Shown here in pieces: positions 1 through 11,956 of a DNA stretch of 64,000 nucleotides. Every line of letters begins with the position of its first letter. The first letter of the stretch is position 1. The position numbers and the translations under genes are program-made. The DNA comes from Vibrio sp. 14G-20 (lineage in GTDB: Bacteria > Pseudomonadota > Gammaproteobacteria > Enterobacterales > Vibrionaceae), in assembly GCF_026241515.1 (NCBI RefSeq), contig NZ_JAPHPW010000008.1, positions 1 to 64,000 on the forward strand, written 5' to 3'. The notes under the pieces are model-generated. The model saw only the letters and a program-made list of their open reading frames with translations. It searched no databases and was not told where the DNA came from.

Positions 1-8
1 AACCAACT

Positions 9-40
9 CCGTTATTACTCAATTGTAGTTGCAATAACGG
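9..40. repeat. Short inverted repeat
   Basis: Arms CCGTTATT (9-16) and AATAACGG (33-40) are separated by 16 bases. Neither side has a T-run, so it is not a convincing terminator. It may belong to a gene outside the window. The rest of 41-190 shows no recognisable gene. Confidence 0.4.
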
Positions 41-197
41 GGCGGACCATACATTTTTGATCTTGGCGTTTAAGAATGTTTGTCTAATGTGATTTGCAGT
101 ATTTGAATGGGGGAGGTGAGTAGGAGAAGTCAGATTTGATTGACGACTGTTATTTTACTTAGGGACTAGTGTTCGAAACATTTGTTCTACCCAACAA

Positions 198-222
198 AAA
201 GGCTTCCACGTGGGAAGCCTTT
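198..222 (-). terminator. Rho-independent terminator of purB
   Basis: A 10-bp stem (198-207 with 213-222) has a 5-base loop. Read on the minus strand it is followed by a T-run (the A-run at 196-200). It lies just after the purB stop. Confidence 0.85.
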
Positions 223-242
223 GTTTATTCGTTTTTCGAATC

Positions 243-1680
<1,438 letters not shown>

Positions 1681-1687
1681 GCATATT

Positions 1688-1703
1688 GCGCAATCGTTTG
1701 CGT
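1688..1703 (-). promoter_or_regulatory. PurR operator before purB
   Basis: The minus strand reads ACGCAAACGATTGCGC. It matches the PurR consensus (ACGCAAACGTTTTCNT), with one mismatch in the CAAACGTT centre. It lies immediately upstream of the predicted -35, consistent with purine repression. Binding itself is inferred. Confidence 0.65.
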
Positions 1704-1728
1704 GATAATTGCATTGGTACAAAAAACA

Positions 1729-1750
1729 AGCTCGCGACGAGGCGCGAGCT
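1729..1750 (-). terminator. Terminator of hflD
   Basis: An 8-bp GC-rich stem AGCTCGCG/CGCGAGCT (1729-1736 with 1743-1750) is followed on the minus strand by TGTTTTTT. It ends the mnmA-hflD transcript before purB. Confidence 0.85.
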
Positions 1751-1756
1751 AATAAA

Positions 1757-2374
1757 TTACATGCGAGCTAGCAGGATTTGAGCCTGCTCGATCATTTTTT
1801 TGCGACCGAAGATAAGGTGGCGACGTTTGCCGCCAACTTGACGCCATAACACGGCGCTTCGAATTCCTGATAGCAGCAGAGCACGAACCTTGTGTTGGCT
1901 CGATGTCTGTTGAAGTACTGCTGGCGTACCAGAAACCTGAATACGAGGGCCAATAGGGCTCACTACATCTAAGTAGATGCTCGCAAGGTTGCTGATCATT
2001 TGCTCGTCAAACAGATCGAAGTGCTCAGTTTGACGCTCTGCAGTTTGAATACGATCGCCAAGCTGTGACATAGAGTCGTTGCGAGAAGATAGCTTACGCT
2101 CAAGCGCCATCAAGCTGATGATGTAACGAGTGATATCGCTACCTGCTGGAGTACTATCGATACCTTTTACTAAGCACTCAAGGCCAAGCTTTAGGTTCGC
2201 TTCACGTCCAAACACACCCACGGTATTCGCTGGGTTGGTATTTAAAATGGCACTGAGTGAAGCTTCGAAGGCATCTTTATCACAATGGCCGTCTTTCGCT
2301 ACTTGTTGAACCAAAGCCACAGCTTGGCAAATTCCGGCGAAAGCAATAGTACGGTCATAAAGTGTATTAGCCAC
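1757..2374 (-). CDS. hflD: HflD, lysogenization regulator family
   Basis: HflD is a mostly helical protein known in E. coli for binding phage lambda CII and affecting the lysogeny choice. Its normal cellular role is unclear. The 205-residue length and the characteristic N-terminal segment ([17 protein letters not shown]) fit the family. It lies 43 bases downstream of mnmA in the same direction, the conserved mnmA-hflD order of gammaproteobacteria, and is probably cotranscribed with it. No catalytic motif is visible. Confidence 0.9.
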   Translation of the reverse strand: MANTLYDRTIAFAGICQAVALVQQVAKDGHCDKDAFEASLSAILNTNPANTVGVFGREANLKLGLECLVKGIDSTPAGSDITRYIISLMALERKLSSRNDSMSQLGDRIQTAERQTEHFDLFDEQMISNLASIYLDVVSPIGPRIQVSGTPAVLQQTSSQHKVRALLLSGIRSAVLWRQVGGKRRHLIFGRKKMIEQAQILLARM

Positions 2375-2417
2375 GTAGTAACTCCTAGTTGTCTTCTATC
2401 GTTTGTCGTTTGATTGA

Positions 2418-3554
2418 TTAGATGCGCTTTTCGATGATACCACCACCAAGACATACTTCGCCTTGGTAGAACACTGCAGATTGACCTGGGGTCACCGCGA
2501 TTTGTGGCTCATCAAAAATAACCTTAATGTTCTCATCATCAATTGGGATGATTGTACAAGGAATATCTGTTTGACGGTAACGTGTTTTTACCGTGCATGT
2601 CATAACTTCAGTAATTGGTGTGCGATTTACCCAATGAAGTTGAGATGCGATCAAACCTTCTGATTTCAAAAGAGGGTGGTCTTTACCTTGTACGGCGATA
2701 AGTACATTACGCTTAAGGTCTTTTTCACCAACAAACCATGGTTCTTCATTACCGCCGCCACCTTTAGTGCCGCCGATATGTAGGCCTTTACGTTGACCTA
2801 GTGTGTGGTACATCAAGCCTTGGTGTTGACCAATCACTTGGCCTTCTGGCGTCTCAATGTTACCTGGTTGTGCTGGTAGGTATTTGCCTAGGAACTCAGT
2901 GAATTTACGCTCACCAATAAAGCAGATACCTGTAGAGTCTTTTTTCTTCGCAGTGATCAAGTTTTGCTCTTCAGCAATGCGTCGCACTTCAGGCTTCTCT
3001 AGTTCACCAACAGGGAATAGGCTGCGTGCTACTTGATCTGAGCTTAACGTGTATAGGAAATAGCTCTGGTCTTTGTTGCTGTCTAGACCACGTAGCATTT
3101 CTGGTTTAACGCCAGCATCTAGCTCTTCTTGAGTTGGGAAAGTACGACGAACGTAGTGACCCATTGCGATGTAGTCTGCGTCTAGTACTTCATCAGCAAA
3201 CTCTAAGAATGCTTTGAATTTGATTTCTTTGTTACAAAGGATATCTGGGTTAGGCGTACGGCCTGCTTTGTATTCTTCAAGGAAGTATTCAAAGACGTTG
3301 TCCCAGTATTCTGCAGCAAAGTTAATGGTGTGAAGGTGGATACCTAGTTTGTCACATACCGCTTGAGCATCAGCAAGATCTTCAGCTGCCGTGCAGTATT
3401 CTTCGTTATCGTCTTCTTCCCAGTTTTTCATGAAAAGGCCTTCTACCTGATAGCCTTGTTGCTGAAGAAGATACGCCGATACTGACGAATCTACACCGCC
3501 GGACATACCGACAATTACTTTCTTTTCGCTGTTTCCAGAGCTGATATCTGACAT
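2418..3554 (-). CDS. mnmA: tRNA-specific 2-thiouridylase
   Basis: MnmA puts sulfur on position 2 of the wobble uridine (U34) of tRNA-Lys, -Glu and -Gln, using ATP and sulfur relayed from IscS through the Tus proteins. The ATP-binding PP-loop SGGVDSS is at residues 18-24. The two catalytic cysteines are visible: Cys107 in NPDILCNKE and Cys211 in [10 protein letters not shown]. The length (378 aa) is close to the E. coli enzyme. It is the first gene of an mnmA-hflD unit, and the 204-base upstream region is shared with a divergent small gene. Confidence 0.96.
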   Translation of the reverse strand: MSDISSGNSEKKVIVGMSGGVDSSVSAYLLQQQGYQVEGLFMKNWEEDDNEEYCTAAEDLADAQAVCDKLGIHLHTINFAAEYWDNVFEYFLEEYKAGRTPNPDILCNKEIKFKAFLEFADEVLDADYIAMGHYVRRTFPTQEELDAGVKPEMLRGLDSNKDQSYFLYTLSSDQVARSLFPVGELEKPEVRRIAEEQNLITAKKKDSTGICFIGERKFTEFLGKYLPAQPGNIETPEGQVIGQHQGLMYHTLGQRKGLHIGGTKGGGGNEEPWFVGEKDLKRNVLIAVQGKDHPLLKSEGLIASQLHWVNRTPITEVMTCTVKTRYRQTDIPCTIIPIDDENIKVIFDEPQIAVTPGQSAVFYQGEVCLGGGIIEKRI

Positions 3555-3758
3555 GTCTAAACACCGTTACTATTACTTGGTCGCAGATTCTAACAGAAAG
3601 AGAAACGCCGTGACAGATCCGAGACCGGAATCACAGTTTCATTTGCACAAATAGTGCGCTGACTTTGTTAGAGAATCGCATGAGAGCGAGGTGAGTCGCT
3701 AGGATGTCAGAAGTATATGTGGCATAGTCGCTCGAAATCCAAGACCTGAGATAAAAAA

Positions 3759-4028
3759 ATGTCTGAACAAAATGAATTTATGCAAGAAGAAGAGCTGATC
3801 GAGATTATTGAAAATCAGCTTGAAGATGGCGAACCTGTAAAAGTAAAAGAGACGCTAATGCGTTTAATGATGACAGGCACTCCTCGTGAAGAGGCGATTG
3901 CTGCAATGGCATGTGCATTGGCTATTGAAGTATTTGACGTGATGAAAAACGGCGCTGAGTTTAATCAAAAGCGTTACGCTGAGCATTTGGGCATGCTGCC
4001 TGATTTAAGCTTTATGGAAGGCGAATAA
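3759..4028 (+). CDS. Small conserved hypothetical protein
   Basis: This is an 89-residue acidic protein that I cannot assign to a named family. It looks entirely helical: an N-terminal acidic segment (EEELIEIIENQLEDGE), a middle part RLMMTGTPREEAIAAMACALAIEVFDVM, and a short tail. The middle loosely recalls DUF1841-type helical proteins, but I would not transfer a function. The ATG follows a purine-rich leader, and codon use matches its neighbours. It lies divergent to mnmA and just before gsk, from which a PurR-like palindrome and promoter separate it. Confidence 0.75.
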   Translation: MSEQNEFMQEEELIEIIENQLEDGEPVKVKETLMRLMMTGTPREEAIAAMACALAIEVFDVMKNGAEFNQKRYAEHLGMLPDLSFMEGE

Positions 4029-4038
4029 AAAAATACCC

Positions 4039-4054
4039 TAGCAAACGTTTGCTA
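4039..4054 (+). promoter_or_regulatory. PurR operator before gsk
   Basis: The 16-bp perfect palindrome TAGCAAACGTTTGCTA carries the whole PurR core GCAAACGTTTGC. It starts 92 bases before the gsk ATG, just after the preceding gene. PurR control of purine salvage is plausible; binding is inferred. Confidence 0.7.
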
Positions 4055-4066
4055 TAGTTTGAAAGA

Positions 4067-4095
4067 TTGCCGCGTTAAATATAGCGCGGTAGAAT
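4067..4095 (+). promoter_or_regulatory. Candidate sigma-70 promoter of gsk
   Basis: A -35-like TTGCCG (4067-4072) is separated by 17 bases from a -10 TAGAAT (4090-4095). An alternative -35 TTGAAA at 4059-4064 has poorer spacing. Confidence 0.45.
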
Positions 4096-4130
4096 CCGCC
4101 ACCTATTTCCCCTTGACTTAGACTAGCCCT

Positions 4131-5435
4131 ATGAAATTCCCTGGACAACGTAAATCAAAGCACTATTTTCCGGTTCACGCACGTGATCCTCTAGTGAGCC
4201 AAGCTCAAAGCAGTAAAAGAATGTCACGCACTCATATTATCGGTATTGACCAAACTTTGGTGGATATTGAAGCAAAAGTGAGTTCTGAACTTATTGAGAA
4301 GTACGGTTTAAGTAAGGGACATTCACTGGTTATTGGTGACGAAGCCGCTGAATCTTTATATCAAGAATTAAAAGAACAGTGCCTGATTACCAATGAATAC
4401 GCTGGTGGCACAATTGGTAATACATTACACAACTATTCAGTATTGGCGGATGACCGTTCAACACTATTAGGTGTAATGAGCCAAGATATTAAGATTGGTA
4501 GCTATGGTTACCGCTATTTATGTAATACATCAAGCAGAATGGATCTGAATCATTTACAAGGGGTAGATGGCGCAATTGGTCGCTGCTTTGCATTAATTAC
4601 AGAAGACGGTGAACGTACTTTCGCAATTAGCGAAGGACAAATGAACCAACTAAAACCAGAAAGCATTCCTGAAAAGATCTTCAAAAGTGCTTCTGCTTTA
4701 GTATTAACCGCTTATTTAGTTCGTTGTAAGCCAGGCGATCCTATGCCTGAAGCAACAATGAAAGCGATCGAATACGCGAAGAAATATGATGTGCCAGTTG
4801 TTTTAACACTAGGTACTAAGTTCGTTATTCAAGACGATCCAGAGTTCTGGAAAGACTTCTTAGAGCAGCACGTAACGGTTGTTGCAATGAACGAAGACGA
4901 AGCGGAAGCCCTAACCGGTGAAAGCGATCCGCTGGCTGCTTCAGATAAAGCGCTAGAGTGGGTGGACTTAGTTCTATGTACGGCGGGCCCTGTTGGCCTA
5001 TTCATGGCGGGTTACACGGAAGACGCAGCGAAGCGTGAAACATCACTGCCTCTACTTCCAGGTTCAATTGCTGAATTTAACCGTTTCGAATTTAGCCGTC
5101 CTGCACATAAAGAGTTATGTGAAAACCCAACTAAAGTGTATTCGCATATTGCGCCATACATGGGTGGTCCAGAAAAAATCAAAAATACTAACGGCGCAGG
5201 TGATGCTGCTTTATCGGCTTTATTACATGATATGGCTGCGAATAAGTACCACAAAGAAAACGTGCCAAACTCAAGTAAGCACCAACATTCATTTTTGACC
5301 TATTCTTCTTTCTCACAAGTTTGTAAATATTCAAACCGTGCTAGCTACGAAGTGTTAGTTCAACACTCTCCACGTTTATCTCGTGGTCTTCCTGAAAGAG
5401 AAGATAGCCTAGAAGAAGCGTACTGGGAAAGATAA
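4131..5435 (+). CDS. gsk: Inosine/guanosine kinase
   Basis: Gsk phosphorylates guanosine and inosine to GMP and IMP in purine salvage. It belongs to the PfkB/ribokinase family. The 434-residue length equals the E. coli enzyme and the N-terminus (MKFPGQRKSKHYFPVHARDP) aligns with it. The ribokinase anion-hole motif NTNGAGDAA is near residue 355, and the substrate-side GGTIGNTLHNYSVLADD segment lies near residue 100. A PurR-like operator upstream suggests control by purine levels. It converges on hns with a shared terminator between them. Confidence 0.96.
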   Translation: MKFPGQRKSKHYFPVHARDPLVSQAQSSKRMSRTHIIGIDQTLVDIEAKVSSELIEKYGLSKGHSLVIGDEAAESLYQELKEQCLITNEYAGGTIGNTLHNYSVLADDRSTLLGVMSQDIKIGSYGYRYLCNTSSRMDLNHLQGVDGAIGRCFALITEDGERTFAISEGQMNQLKPESIPEKIFKSASALVLTAYLVRCKPGDPMPEATMKAIEYAKKYDVPVVLTLGTKFVIQDDPEFWKDFLEQHVTVVAMNEDEAEALTGESDPLAASDKALEWVDLVLCTAGPVGLFMAGYTEDAAKRETSLPLLPGSIAEFNRFEFSRPAHKELCENPTKVYSHIAPYMGGPEKIKNTNGAGDAALSALLHDMAANKYHKENVPNSSKHQHSFLTYSSFSQVCKYSNRASYEVLVQHSPRLSRGLPEREDSLEEAYWER

Positions 5436-5520
5436 GAGACTTTGTTTATCCGATGCGTACGAGTTTATCAAATGCGCATCTATGTTTATAAAGAACATTA
5501 AAGGGTAACAAAATATAAAA

Positions 5521-5540
5521 AAGGCTCCGAAAGGAGCCTT
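5521..5540. terminator. Bidirectional terminator between gsk and hns
   Basis: The stem AAGGCTCC/GGAGCCTT (5521-5528, 5533-5540) has a 4-base loop, an A-run on the left and a T-run on the right. It can end both the gsk and the hns transcripts. Confidence 0.85.
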
Positions 5541-5650
5541 TTTTGTTTCTGAATATATTGAAGCCGTAAATAATACTTTGGTCGACTTAAATATTAATTC
5601 TATTGCTAAGTGTGTAATTGATTACCCACTCAGTAAACTGAACGCTTAAC

Positions 5651-6061
5651 TTAGATAGCAAATTCTTCTAGAGATTTACCAGCATCTAGCTGTTCTTGGA
5701 TAGCTGAAGGCGTACGGCCTTGACCTGTCCAAGTTTTCTCGTCGCCGTTTGCGTCTACATATTTGTATTTCGCTGGGCGAGGAGCGCGTTTAGCTTTAGT
5801 TGTTTTAGATTTTGCTTCGCCAGAAAGAGCTGCAATAAGATCTGCAACATCAATTCCATCTTTTGCAATTTGTTCAGCGATAGCAGAAAGCTTAGCTTCT
5901 TGTTCTGCTTTAGCTGCACGTTCTTCAGCTTCAGACTCTTGACGCTCTTGTACAACAATAGTTAGCTTGTCTAGCGCTTCTTCTAGTTGCTCAAGAGTTA
6001 ATTCACGTGAGAATGCGCGAAGGCTACGGATATTTAATAGAGTTTTTGTTAATTCAGACAT
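5651..6061 (-). CDS. hns: Histone-like nucleoid-structuring protein H-NS
   Basis: H-NS is a nucleoid protein that binds AT-rich DNA and silences acquired genes. I place the start at ATG 6061 (MSELTKTLLN), giving 136 residues, the size of the Vibrio VicH type; an upstream in-frame TTG at 6076 is less likely. The N-terminal helical and coiled-coil oligomerisation part covers about residues 1-65. A basic linker (KTTKAKRAPRPAK) follows. The C-terminal DNA-binding domain carries TWTGQGRTP at about residues 110-118, including the minor-groove QGR loop. It is monocistronic, with a long AT-rich upstream region. Confidence 0.95.
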   Translation of the reverse strand: MSELTKTLLNIRSLRAFSRELTLEQLEEALDKLTIVVQERQESEAEERAAKAEQEAKLSAIAEQIAKDGIDVADLIAALSGEAKSKTTKAKRAPRPAKYKYVDANGDEKTWTGQGRTPSAIQEQLDAGKSLEEFAI

Positions 6062-6427
6062 GATATTTTCCATCAAGGTAAACTAAATAATCATCCTAAT
6101 AATAAACAGAGCTTAGGAATAAAACAAATAGTATTTCTTCTATTACATATTTAAATATAAAAGTGAGATGAATAGTTGAAATTTCAAAGGCACATTTCTA
6201 TCGAATTTATAATAATTATTAAGATTATCTAAAAAACTGATATGTGACTGGTGGAGTAATTAACTTGTGTAGACTATTCTTCTATTGATTAGTTCATTAA
6301 CAGAAAGCTATTTTTCTCGGAATGATATGTTGCATTGTTGCTCTTGATGAGTACAATTGCGGCTACCTGATGCGATGCTTTGGTTAATTTGTTGTTAAAC
6401 TCTGGTTTACACGGTTAATAATGTTAT
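6062..6427. other. AT-rich intergenic region upstream of hns and lysW
   Basis: No open frame of interest is seen. The region is strongly AT-rich with many short T and A tracts, which fits an H-NS autoregulatory promoter region reading left and the lysW promoter reading right. I could not fix either -10/-35 with confidence. Confidence 0.5.
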
Positions 6428-6600
6428 CGCACGTAGAGGTGCAATTATAAAAAGTAACTTCCGTTGGGGTGATGCCAATGAACGGGAATGAAAGGTGTAA
6501 TTGCCGAAGTAAATTGTATATCTAAGCAATTTGCTGGGGTTGTGCTCAATAGGTACAACACTGCCATAGTCTTAATTTTAAACTATGGAGCGCTACTGTA
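6428..6600 (+). ncRNA. Lysine riboswitch (L-box)
   Basis: The leader holds the conserved lysine-aptamer blocks in order: GTAGAGGTGC at 6433-6442, AGTAACTTCCG near 6462, a GAAAGGTG...TTGCCGAAGTA block at about 6489-6513, GCTGGGGTTGT near 6533, CACTGCCATAGTC near 6559, and the closing TATGGAGCGCTAC at about 6584-6596. GTAG at 6433 can pair with CTAC at 6593 to close P1. The downstream gene is a NhaC-type LysW transporter, the known partner of this riboswitch in gammaproteobacteria. Hairpins at 6607-6622 and 6632-6651 could be the expression platform, but no clean T-run follows, so the mechanism is open. Confidence 0.92.
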
Positions 6601-6715
6601 GGGTTGGGTGAAGTGTTCACTTCCCTTTCGCTTAGTTCAACATGAACTTGAACAGCCGTATCAAGTTTGTCTGCAGTAGATCTCTAGCCAAATAAAAAAC
6701 TGGTTTTTGAAGATC

Positions 6716-8308
6716 ATGAATTTAATAGATTTTGCAACATCGCCTTTATCTTTGCTTCCGCCCCTTGTGGCTTTAAGTCTTGCTATTGTTACCCGCCGTG
6801 TATTGGTTTCTTTGGGTGTCGGTATCATTATGGGTGCTATCTTACTTGCTGACTATTCAGTAGGTAACGCAGCGAGCTACGTGTTTACTAAAGCATCTGG
6901 TGTTTTCATCGAAGATGGTGGCATCAACACTTGGAACATGAGCATCATCGCATTCCTAATTATTCTTGGAATGACAACTGCACTATTAACACTGTCTGGC
7001 GGCACTCGTGCATTCGCTGAGTGGGCTCAGTCTCGCGTTAAAAGCAAACGTGGTTCCAAACTACTTGCTGCTTTCCTAGGTGTATTCATCTTTGTTGATG
7101 ACTACTTCAACAGCTTAGCGGTAGGTGCTATCTCTCGCCCTGTAACAGACCGTTTCTACGTATCTCGCGCTAAGCTTGCTTATATTCTCGATTCTACTGC
7201 TGCTCCAATGTGTGTGATCATGCCGGCTTCTAGCTGGGGTGCTTACATCATTACTATTATTGGTGGCATCTTAGTAACACACGGTGTAACTGAATATTCA
7301 GCACTGGGTGCTTACGTTCGTCTTATTCCAATGAACTTCTACGCTGTATTCGCATTACTAATGGTGTTCGCAGTGGCATGGTTCGGTCTAGATGTTGGTA
7401 AGATGCGTGAGCATGAAATCGAAGCATCTCAAGGCCGTGGCTTTGAAGGCGACAACGACCAAAAGCAAGCTCACGATCTAAACGAAGAGCTAGATATCGA
7501 AGAGAGCGAAAACGGTTCAGTTTCTGATCTTGTTATGCCAATCGTATCGCTAATTGTAGCGACAGTGGCTGCAATGCTTTACACAGGCGGCCAAGCGCTG
7601 GCTGCTGATGGCCAAGCATTCAACCTTTTAGGTGCATTCGAAAACACGGATGTAGGTAAGTCTCTTGTTTACGGTGGTGTTATCGGCTTACTAGTAGCAC
7701 TAGCGACAGTATTCAAGCAAAAGCTATCTATGGCTGATATCGCAAGAACAATGTGGATCGGTGCTAGCTCTATGTTTGGTGCGATTCTGATTCTTGTGTT
7801 TGCATGGACTATCGGTTCTGTAATCGGCGACATGAAAACGGGTTCTTACCTATCGTCTCTAGTAACAGGCAGCATTGATTACCACTGGCTACCGGTTATG
7901 TTGTTCCTTCTAGCGGGCGTTATGGCGTTCTCTACAGGTACATCTTGGGGTACATTCGGCATCATGCTACCAATCGCCGGTGATATGGCTGCAGCATCGG
8001 ATATCGCACTGATTCTTCCTATGCTAAGTGCGGTTCTAGCGGGTGCAGTATTTGGTGACCATTGTTCTCCAATCTCAGATACGACGATTCTGTCTTCTAC
8101 TGGTGCTCGTTGTAACCACATCGACCACGTATCGACTCAGCTTCCATACGCGTTGTCTGTAGCGTTCGTATCGTGCATTGGTTTCATCACTCTAGGTATG
8201 ACATCTTCAATTGGCATCGCATTTGGCGCAGCGTCTCTAACGTTTGTTGCTGTATGTTTTGCATTGGCTTACTTCTCTCGCTGCAAAATGGCGACGTGCA
8301 AAAGCTAA
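6716..8308 (+). CDS. lysW: Lysine transporter LysW (NhaC family)
   Basis: This is a polytopic inner-membrane protein of the NhaC Na+/H+ antiporter family with about a dozen hydrophobic segments. The lysine riboswitch directly upstream marks it as the LysW-type predicted lysine importer rather than a sodium antiporter. I start it at ATG 6716 (530 aa); a TTG at 6707 is in frame but less likely. An acidic cytoplasmic loop lies around residues 225-265. The conserved SSWGAYI and GDHCSPISDTT segments (about 180 and 445) fit the family. A strong terminator follows. Lysine specificity is inferred from the riboswitch. Confidence 0.88.
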   Translation: MNLIDFATSPLSLLPPLVALSLAIVTRRVLVSLGVGIIMGAILLADYSVGNAASYVFTKASGVFIEDGGINTWNMSIIAFLIILGMTTALLTLSGGTRAFAEWAQSRVKSKRGSKLLAAFLGVFIFVDDYFNSLAVGAISRPVTDRFYVSRAKLAYILDSTAAPMCVIMPASSWGAYIITIIGGILVTHGVTEYSALGAYVRLIPMNFYAVFALLMVFAVAWFGLDVGKMREHEIEASQGRGFEGDNDQKQAHDLNEELDIEESENGSVSDLVMPIVSLIVATVAAMLYTGGQALAADGQAFNLLGAFENTDVGKSLVYGGVIGLLVALATVFKQKLSMADIARTMWIGASSMFGAILILVFAWTIGSVIGDMKTGSYLSSLVTGSIDYHWLPVMLFLLAGVMAFSTGTSWGTFGIMLPIAGDMAAASDIALILPMLSAVLAGAVFGDHCSPISDTTILSSTGARCNHIDHVSTQLPYALSVAFVSCIGFITLGMTSSIGIAFGAASLTFVAVCFALAYFSRCKMATCKS

Positions 8309-8335
8309 AACTGAAAGTTAATCAGTAAACTATCA

Positions 8336-8359
8336 GGGAGGCGTTTGCCTCCCTTTTTT
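8336..8359 (+). terminator. Terminator of lysW
   Basis: The stem GGGAGGC/GCCTCCC (8336-8342, 8347-8353) has a GTTT loop and is followed by six T. Confidence 0.9.
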
Positions 8360-8409
8360 GTGCCTGTTAATTTAATTTTAAGTTTCGTGAAAAAAGTTCG
8401 AATAAATGG

Positions 8410-8438
8410 TTGAAAAAGGATGTCAGCTTAGTTAGTGT
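8410..8438 (+). promoter_or_regulatory. Candidate promoter of the his operon
   Basis: TTGAAA (8410-8415) is followed after 17 bases by TAGTGT (8433-8438), a weak -10. The position, 38 bases before the leader peptide start, fits a his attenuator leader. Confidence 0.4.
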
Positions 8439-8475
8439 GGAGACAAGACAGCAAACAACCTAAGAGCTGATAAGT

Positions 8476-8523
8476 ATGCGTAAATTAGTAATGAACATTC
8501 ATCACCATCATCACCCTATCTAG
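8476..8523 (+). CDS. hisL: his operon leader peptide
   Basis: A 15-codon open frame (MRKLVMNIHHHHHPI) contains five consecutive His codons using both CAT and CAC. Ribosome stalling on these codons when charged tRNA-His is scarce sets the attenuator choice. It lies directly before paired stem elements and the terminator in front of hisG. The E. coli leader has seven His codons in a row, so this is a shorter version. Confidence 0.93.
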   Translation: MRKLVMNIHHHHHPI

Positions 8524-8547
8524 TCTTTCGGGGAGATTTACGTATAC

Positions 8548-8632
8548 CCGGGAGCAAGATTACTCCCGGAGGTTAAGTCAAAAGAATTTAGATTTAAACC
8601 CTCGGGATGACAAAGTCCCCGAGGGTTTTTTA
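8548..8632 (+). terminator. his operon attenuator
   Basis: An early hairpin CCGGGAG/CTCCCGG (8548-8554 with 8563-8569) is followed by a terminator stem CCCTCGGG/CCCGAGGG (8600-8607 with 8619-8626) with an inner GAC-GTC extension and a T-run. The 3' part of the early hairpin and the bases after it (about 8565-8575, CCCGGAGGTTAA) can instead pair with about 8596-8607. That would form an antiterminator mutually exclusive with the terminator, the classic attenuation layout. Confidence 0.88.
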
Positions 8633-8687
8633 GTTTTAGCGCTTTTAAATAATCAATAAATTCAAATATTTGCACAGGGATACAGCA

Positions 8688-9584
8688 ATGCAGACACAAC
8701 GCCTAAGAATCGCAATTCAAAAGAAAGGTCGCTTAAGTAAAGAGTGCCAAGACCTACTTAAAAAATGTGGTGTTAAATTTAACATCATGGGTGAGCGCCT
8801 AGTGGTTCACTCACTAAATATGCCAATCGACTTGTTATTAGTTCGTGATGACGACATCCCAGGTCTTATCATGGATGGTGTAGTTGACCTTGGTTTCATC
8901 GGTGAAAATGAGCTAGAAGAAGTTCGTCTAGACCGTGTTGCTCTTAAAGAGCCTTCAGAGTTCCACACACTACGTCGTTTAGACTTCGGTGGTTGCCGCC
9001 TTTCTATCGCTATCAACAAAGACGAAGAATACAACGGCCCACAAGACTTAGCGGGCAAACGTATTGCGACAACCTACCCACAACTACTTAAAGCCTACAT
9101 GGACGAGCAGGGTGTTGAATTCAGCACTTGTATGCTAACGGGTTCGGTTGAAGTAGCGCCTCGTGCTGGCCTTGCAGACGCTATCGCTGATTTAGTTTCG
9201 ACAGGTGCAACGCTAGAAGCTAACGGCCTAAAAGAAGCAGAAGCTATCTTCCAATCGAAAGCAACACTGATTCAACGTGTTGGTGACTTCGACGCAGATA
9301 AAACCGCACTGATTGAAAAACTACTGACTCGTATGCAGGGTGTCCAACAAGCGAAAGAGTCGAAGTACATCATGCTTCACGCGCCAACCTCTCAACTAGA
9401 GCAAATCAAAGCACTACTGCCTGGTGCTGAAGATCCAACGGTGCTTCCACTATCGACAGACAAAGACAAAGTTGCCGTTCACCTAGTAAGTACAGAGAAC
9501 TTGTTCTGGGAAACAATGGAACAGCTTAAAGAGTTGGGTGCAAGCTCGATTCTAGTATTACCAATCGAAAAAATGATGGGGTAG
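8688..9584 (+). CDS. hisG: ATP phosphoribosyltransferase
   Basis: HisG joins ATP and PRPP to form phosphoribosyl-ATP, the first and feedback-inhibited step of histidine synthesis. The start is ATG 8688 (298 aa), preceded by CAGGGA with good spacing; a TTG at 8670 is in frame but not needed. It is the long form of the enzyme: two periplasmic-binding-like catalytic lobes, the PRPP-loop region [14 protein letters not shown] near residue 170, and a C-terminal regulatory domain from about 225. It is the first structural gene after the attenuator, and its stop is 5 bases before the hisD ATG. Confidence 0.97.
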   Translation: MQTQRLRIAIQKKGRLSKECQDLLKKCGVKFNIMGERLVVHSLNMPIDLLLVRDDDIPGLIMDGVVDLGFIGENELEEVRLDRVALKEPSEFHTLRRLDFGGCRLSIAINKDEEYNGPQDLAGKRIATTYPQLLKAYMDEQGVEFSTCMLTGSVEVAPRAGLADAIADLVSTGATLEANGLKEAEAIFQSKATLIQRVGDFDADKTALIEKLLTRMQGVQQAKESKYIMLHAPTSQLEQIKALLPGAEDPTVLPLSTDKDKVAVHLVSTENLFWETMEQLKELGASSILVLPIEKMMG

Positions 9585-9589
9585 TGACG

Positions 9590-10885
9590 ATGAGAACCGT
9601 TGTTTGGCAATCTTTAAGTGAATCACAGCAAGACTCGGTATTAGAGCGTCCAGCTATTACTGAAGGTGCAAACATCACAGCGACTGTTTCTGATGTTATT
9701 GCAAAAGTACGAAATGAAGGCGATGCCGCGCTTAAAGAGCTGACTGCAAAGTTTGATGGTGTAACTCCAGAATCGATTCGAGTCAGTTCAAATGAAATCG
9801 AAGAGGCGTGTGCTCGTCTAACACCAGAGATGAAGCAAGCGCTTGAGCAAGCTTATCGTAATATCGCTAAGTTCCATGAAGCTCAAAAACCTCAATCAAT
9901 TAAGGTTGAAACTCAACCAGGTGTGGTTTGTGAGCAAGTGACTCGCGCTATTAATACGGTGGGTTTGTACATCCCTGGCGGCAGCGCACCACTTCCATCA
10001 ACGGTTCTTATGTTGGGTGTTCCTGCTCAGATTGCTGGTTGTCGCAAGGTTGTGCTTTGTTCGCCTCCGCCAATTGCCGATGAAATCTTGTATGTCGCTA
10101 AGCTTTGTAAAATCGATGAGGTTTACAATGTAGGCGGTGGTCAAGCGGTTGCAGCAATGGCTTACGGTACAGAGAGTGTTGCGAAGGTCGATAAAATCTT
10201 TGGCCCAGGTAACGCTTACGTAACGGAAGCTAAACGCCAAGTAAGTAACGATTTCCGCGGCGCGGCGATTGATATGCCTGCTGGCCCGTCTGAAGTGTTG
10301 GTGATTGCTGATGAAACCGCAGACGCGGATTTCATTGCGGCAGACTTACTAAGCCAAGCCGAGCACGGTCCTGATTCACAAGTGGTATTGGTAACACCAT
10401 CTCCAATTGTGGCAGACCAAGTAACCGAAGCCGTGCAAAAGCAGTTGAAAGAGTTGTCTCGCGCTACGATTGCTCAGCAAGCATTAGCATCAAGCCTAAT
10501 TATCATTGCAGAATCGATCACTCAAGCAATTGCGATTTCGAATTTCTACGGTCCTGAACACTTGATTGTTCAAACCAAGAACCCACGCGAACTGCTGCCA
10601 TTGCTAGATAATGCGGGTTCAATCTTCCTCGGTGACTGGTCTCCGGAATCTGCAGGTGATTATGCGTCTGGTACAAACCACGTATTACCGACTTACGGTT
10701 ACACGAAGACGTATTCAAGCCTAGGTTTGGCTGACTTCTCTAAGCGCATGACGGTACAAGAGCTAACAGCCGATGGTTTGAAAGGCCTAGCGCCGACTGT
10801 AGTAACAATGGCAGAAGCCGAAGGCTTGGATGCACACAAACGCGCTGTGACTATCCGAGTTGAAAAGTTAAATAAAGCGAAATAA
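9590..10885 (+). CDS. hisD: Histidinol dehydrogenase
   Basis: HisD carries out the last two oxidations, L-histidinol to L-histidine, with NAD+ and a bound zinc. The ATG at 9590 gives 431 residues; the GTG at 9584 that overlaps the hisG stop is less likely. The family signature [20 protein letters not shown] is at about 227-246. The catalytic segment with QAEHGPDSQ is near 257-265, with a second zinc/active-site patch GPEHLIVQ near 323. The [15 protein letters not shown] motif lies near 355. It sits in the standard his order after hisG. Confidence 0.97.
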   Translation: MRTVVWQSLSESQQDSVLERPAITEGANITATVSDVIAKVRNEGDAALKELTAKFDGVTPESIRVSSNEIEEACARLTPEMKQALEQAYRNIAKFHEAQKPQSIKVETQPGVVCEQVTRAINTVGLYIPGGSAPLPSTVLMLGVPAQIAGCRKVVLCSPPPIADEILYVAKLCKIDEVYNVGGGQAVAAMAYGTESVAKVDKIFGPGNAYVTEAKRQVSNDFRGAAIDMPAGPSEVLVIADETADADFIAADLLSQAEHGPDSQVVLVTPSPIVADQVTEAVQKQLKELSRATIAQQALASSLIIIAESITQAIAISNFYGPEHLIVQTKNPRELLPLLDNAGSIFLGDWSPESAGDYASGTNHVLPTYGYTKTYSSLGLADFSKRMTVQELTADGLKGLAPTVVTMAEAEGLDAHKRAVTIRVEKLNKAK

Positions 10886-10891
10886 GGGTAG

Positions 10892-11935
<1,044 letters not shown>

Positions 11936-11956
11936 CGAAAGGCTTACCAGTAATAA

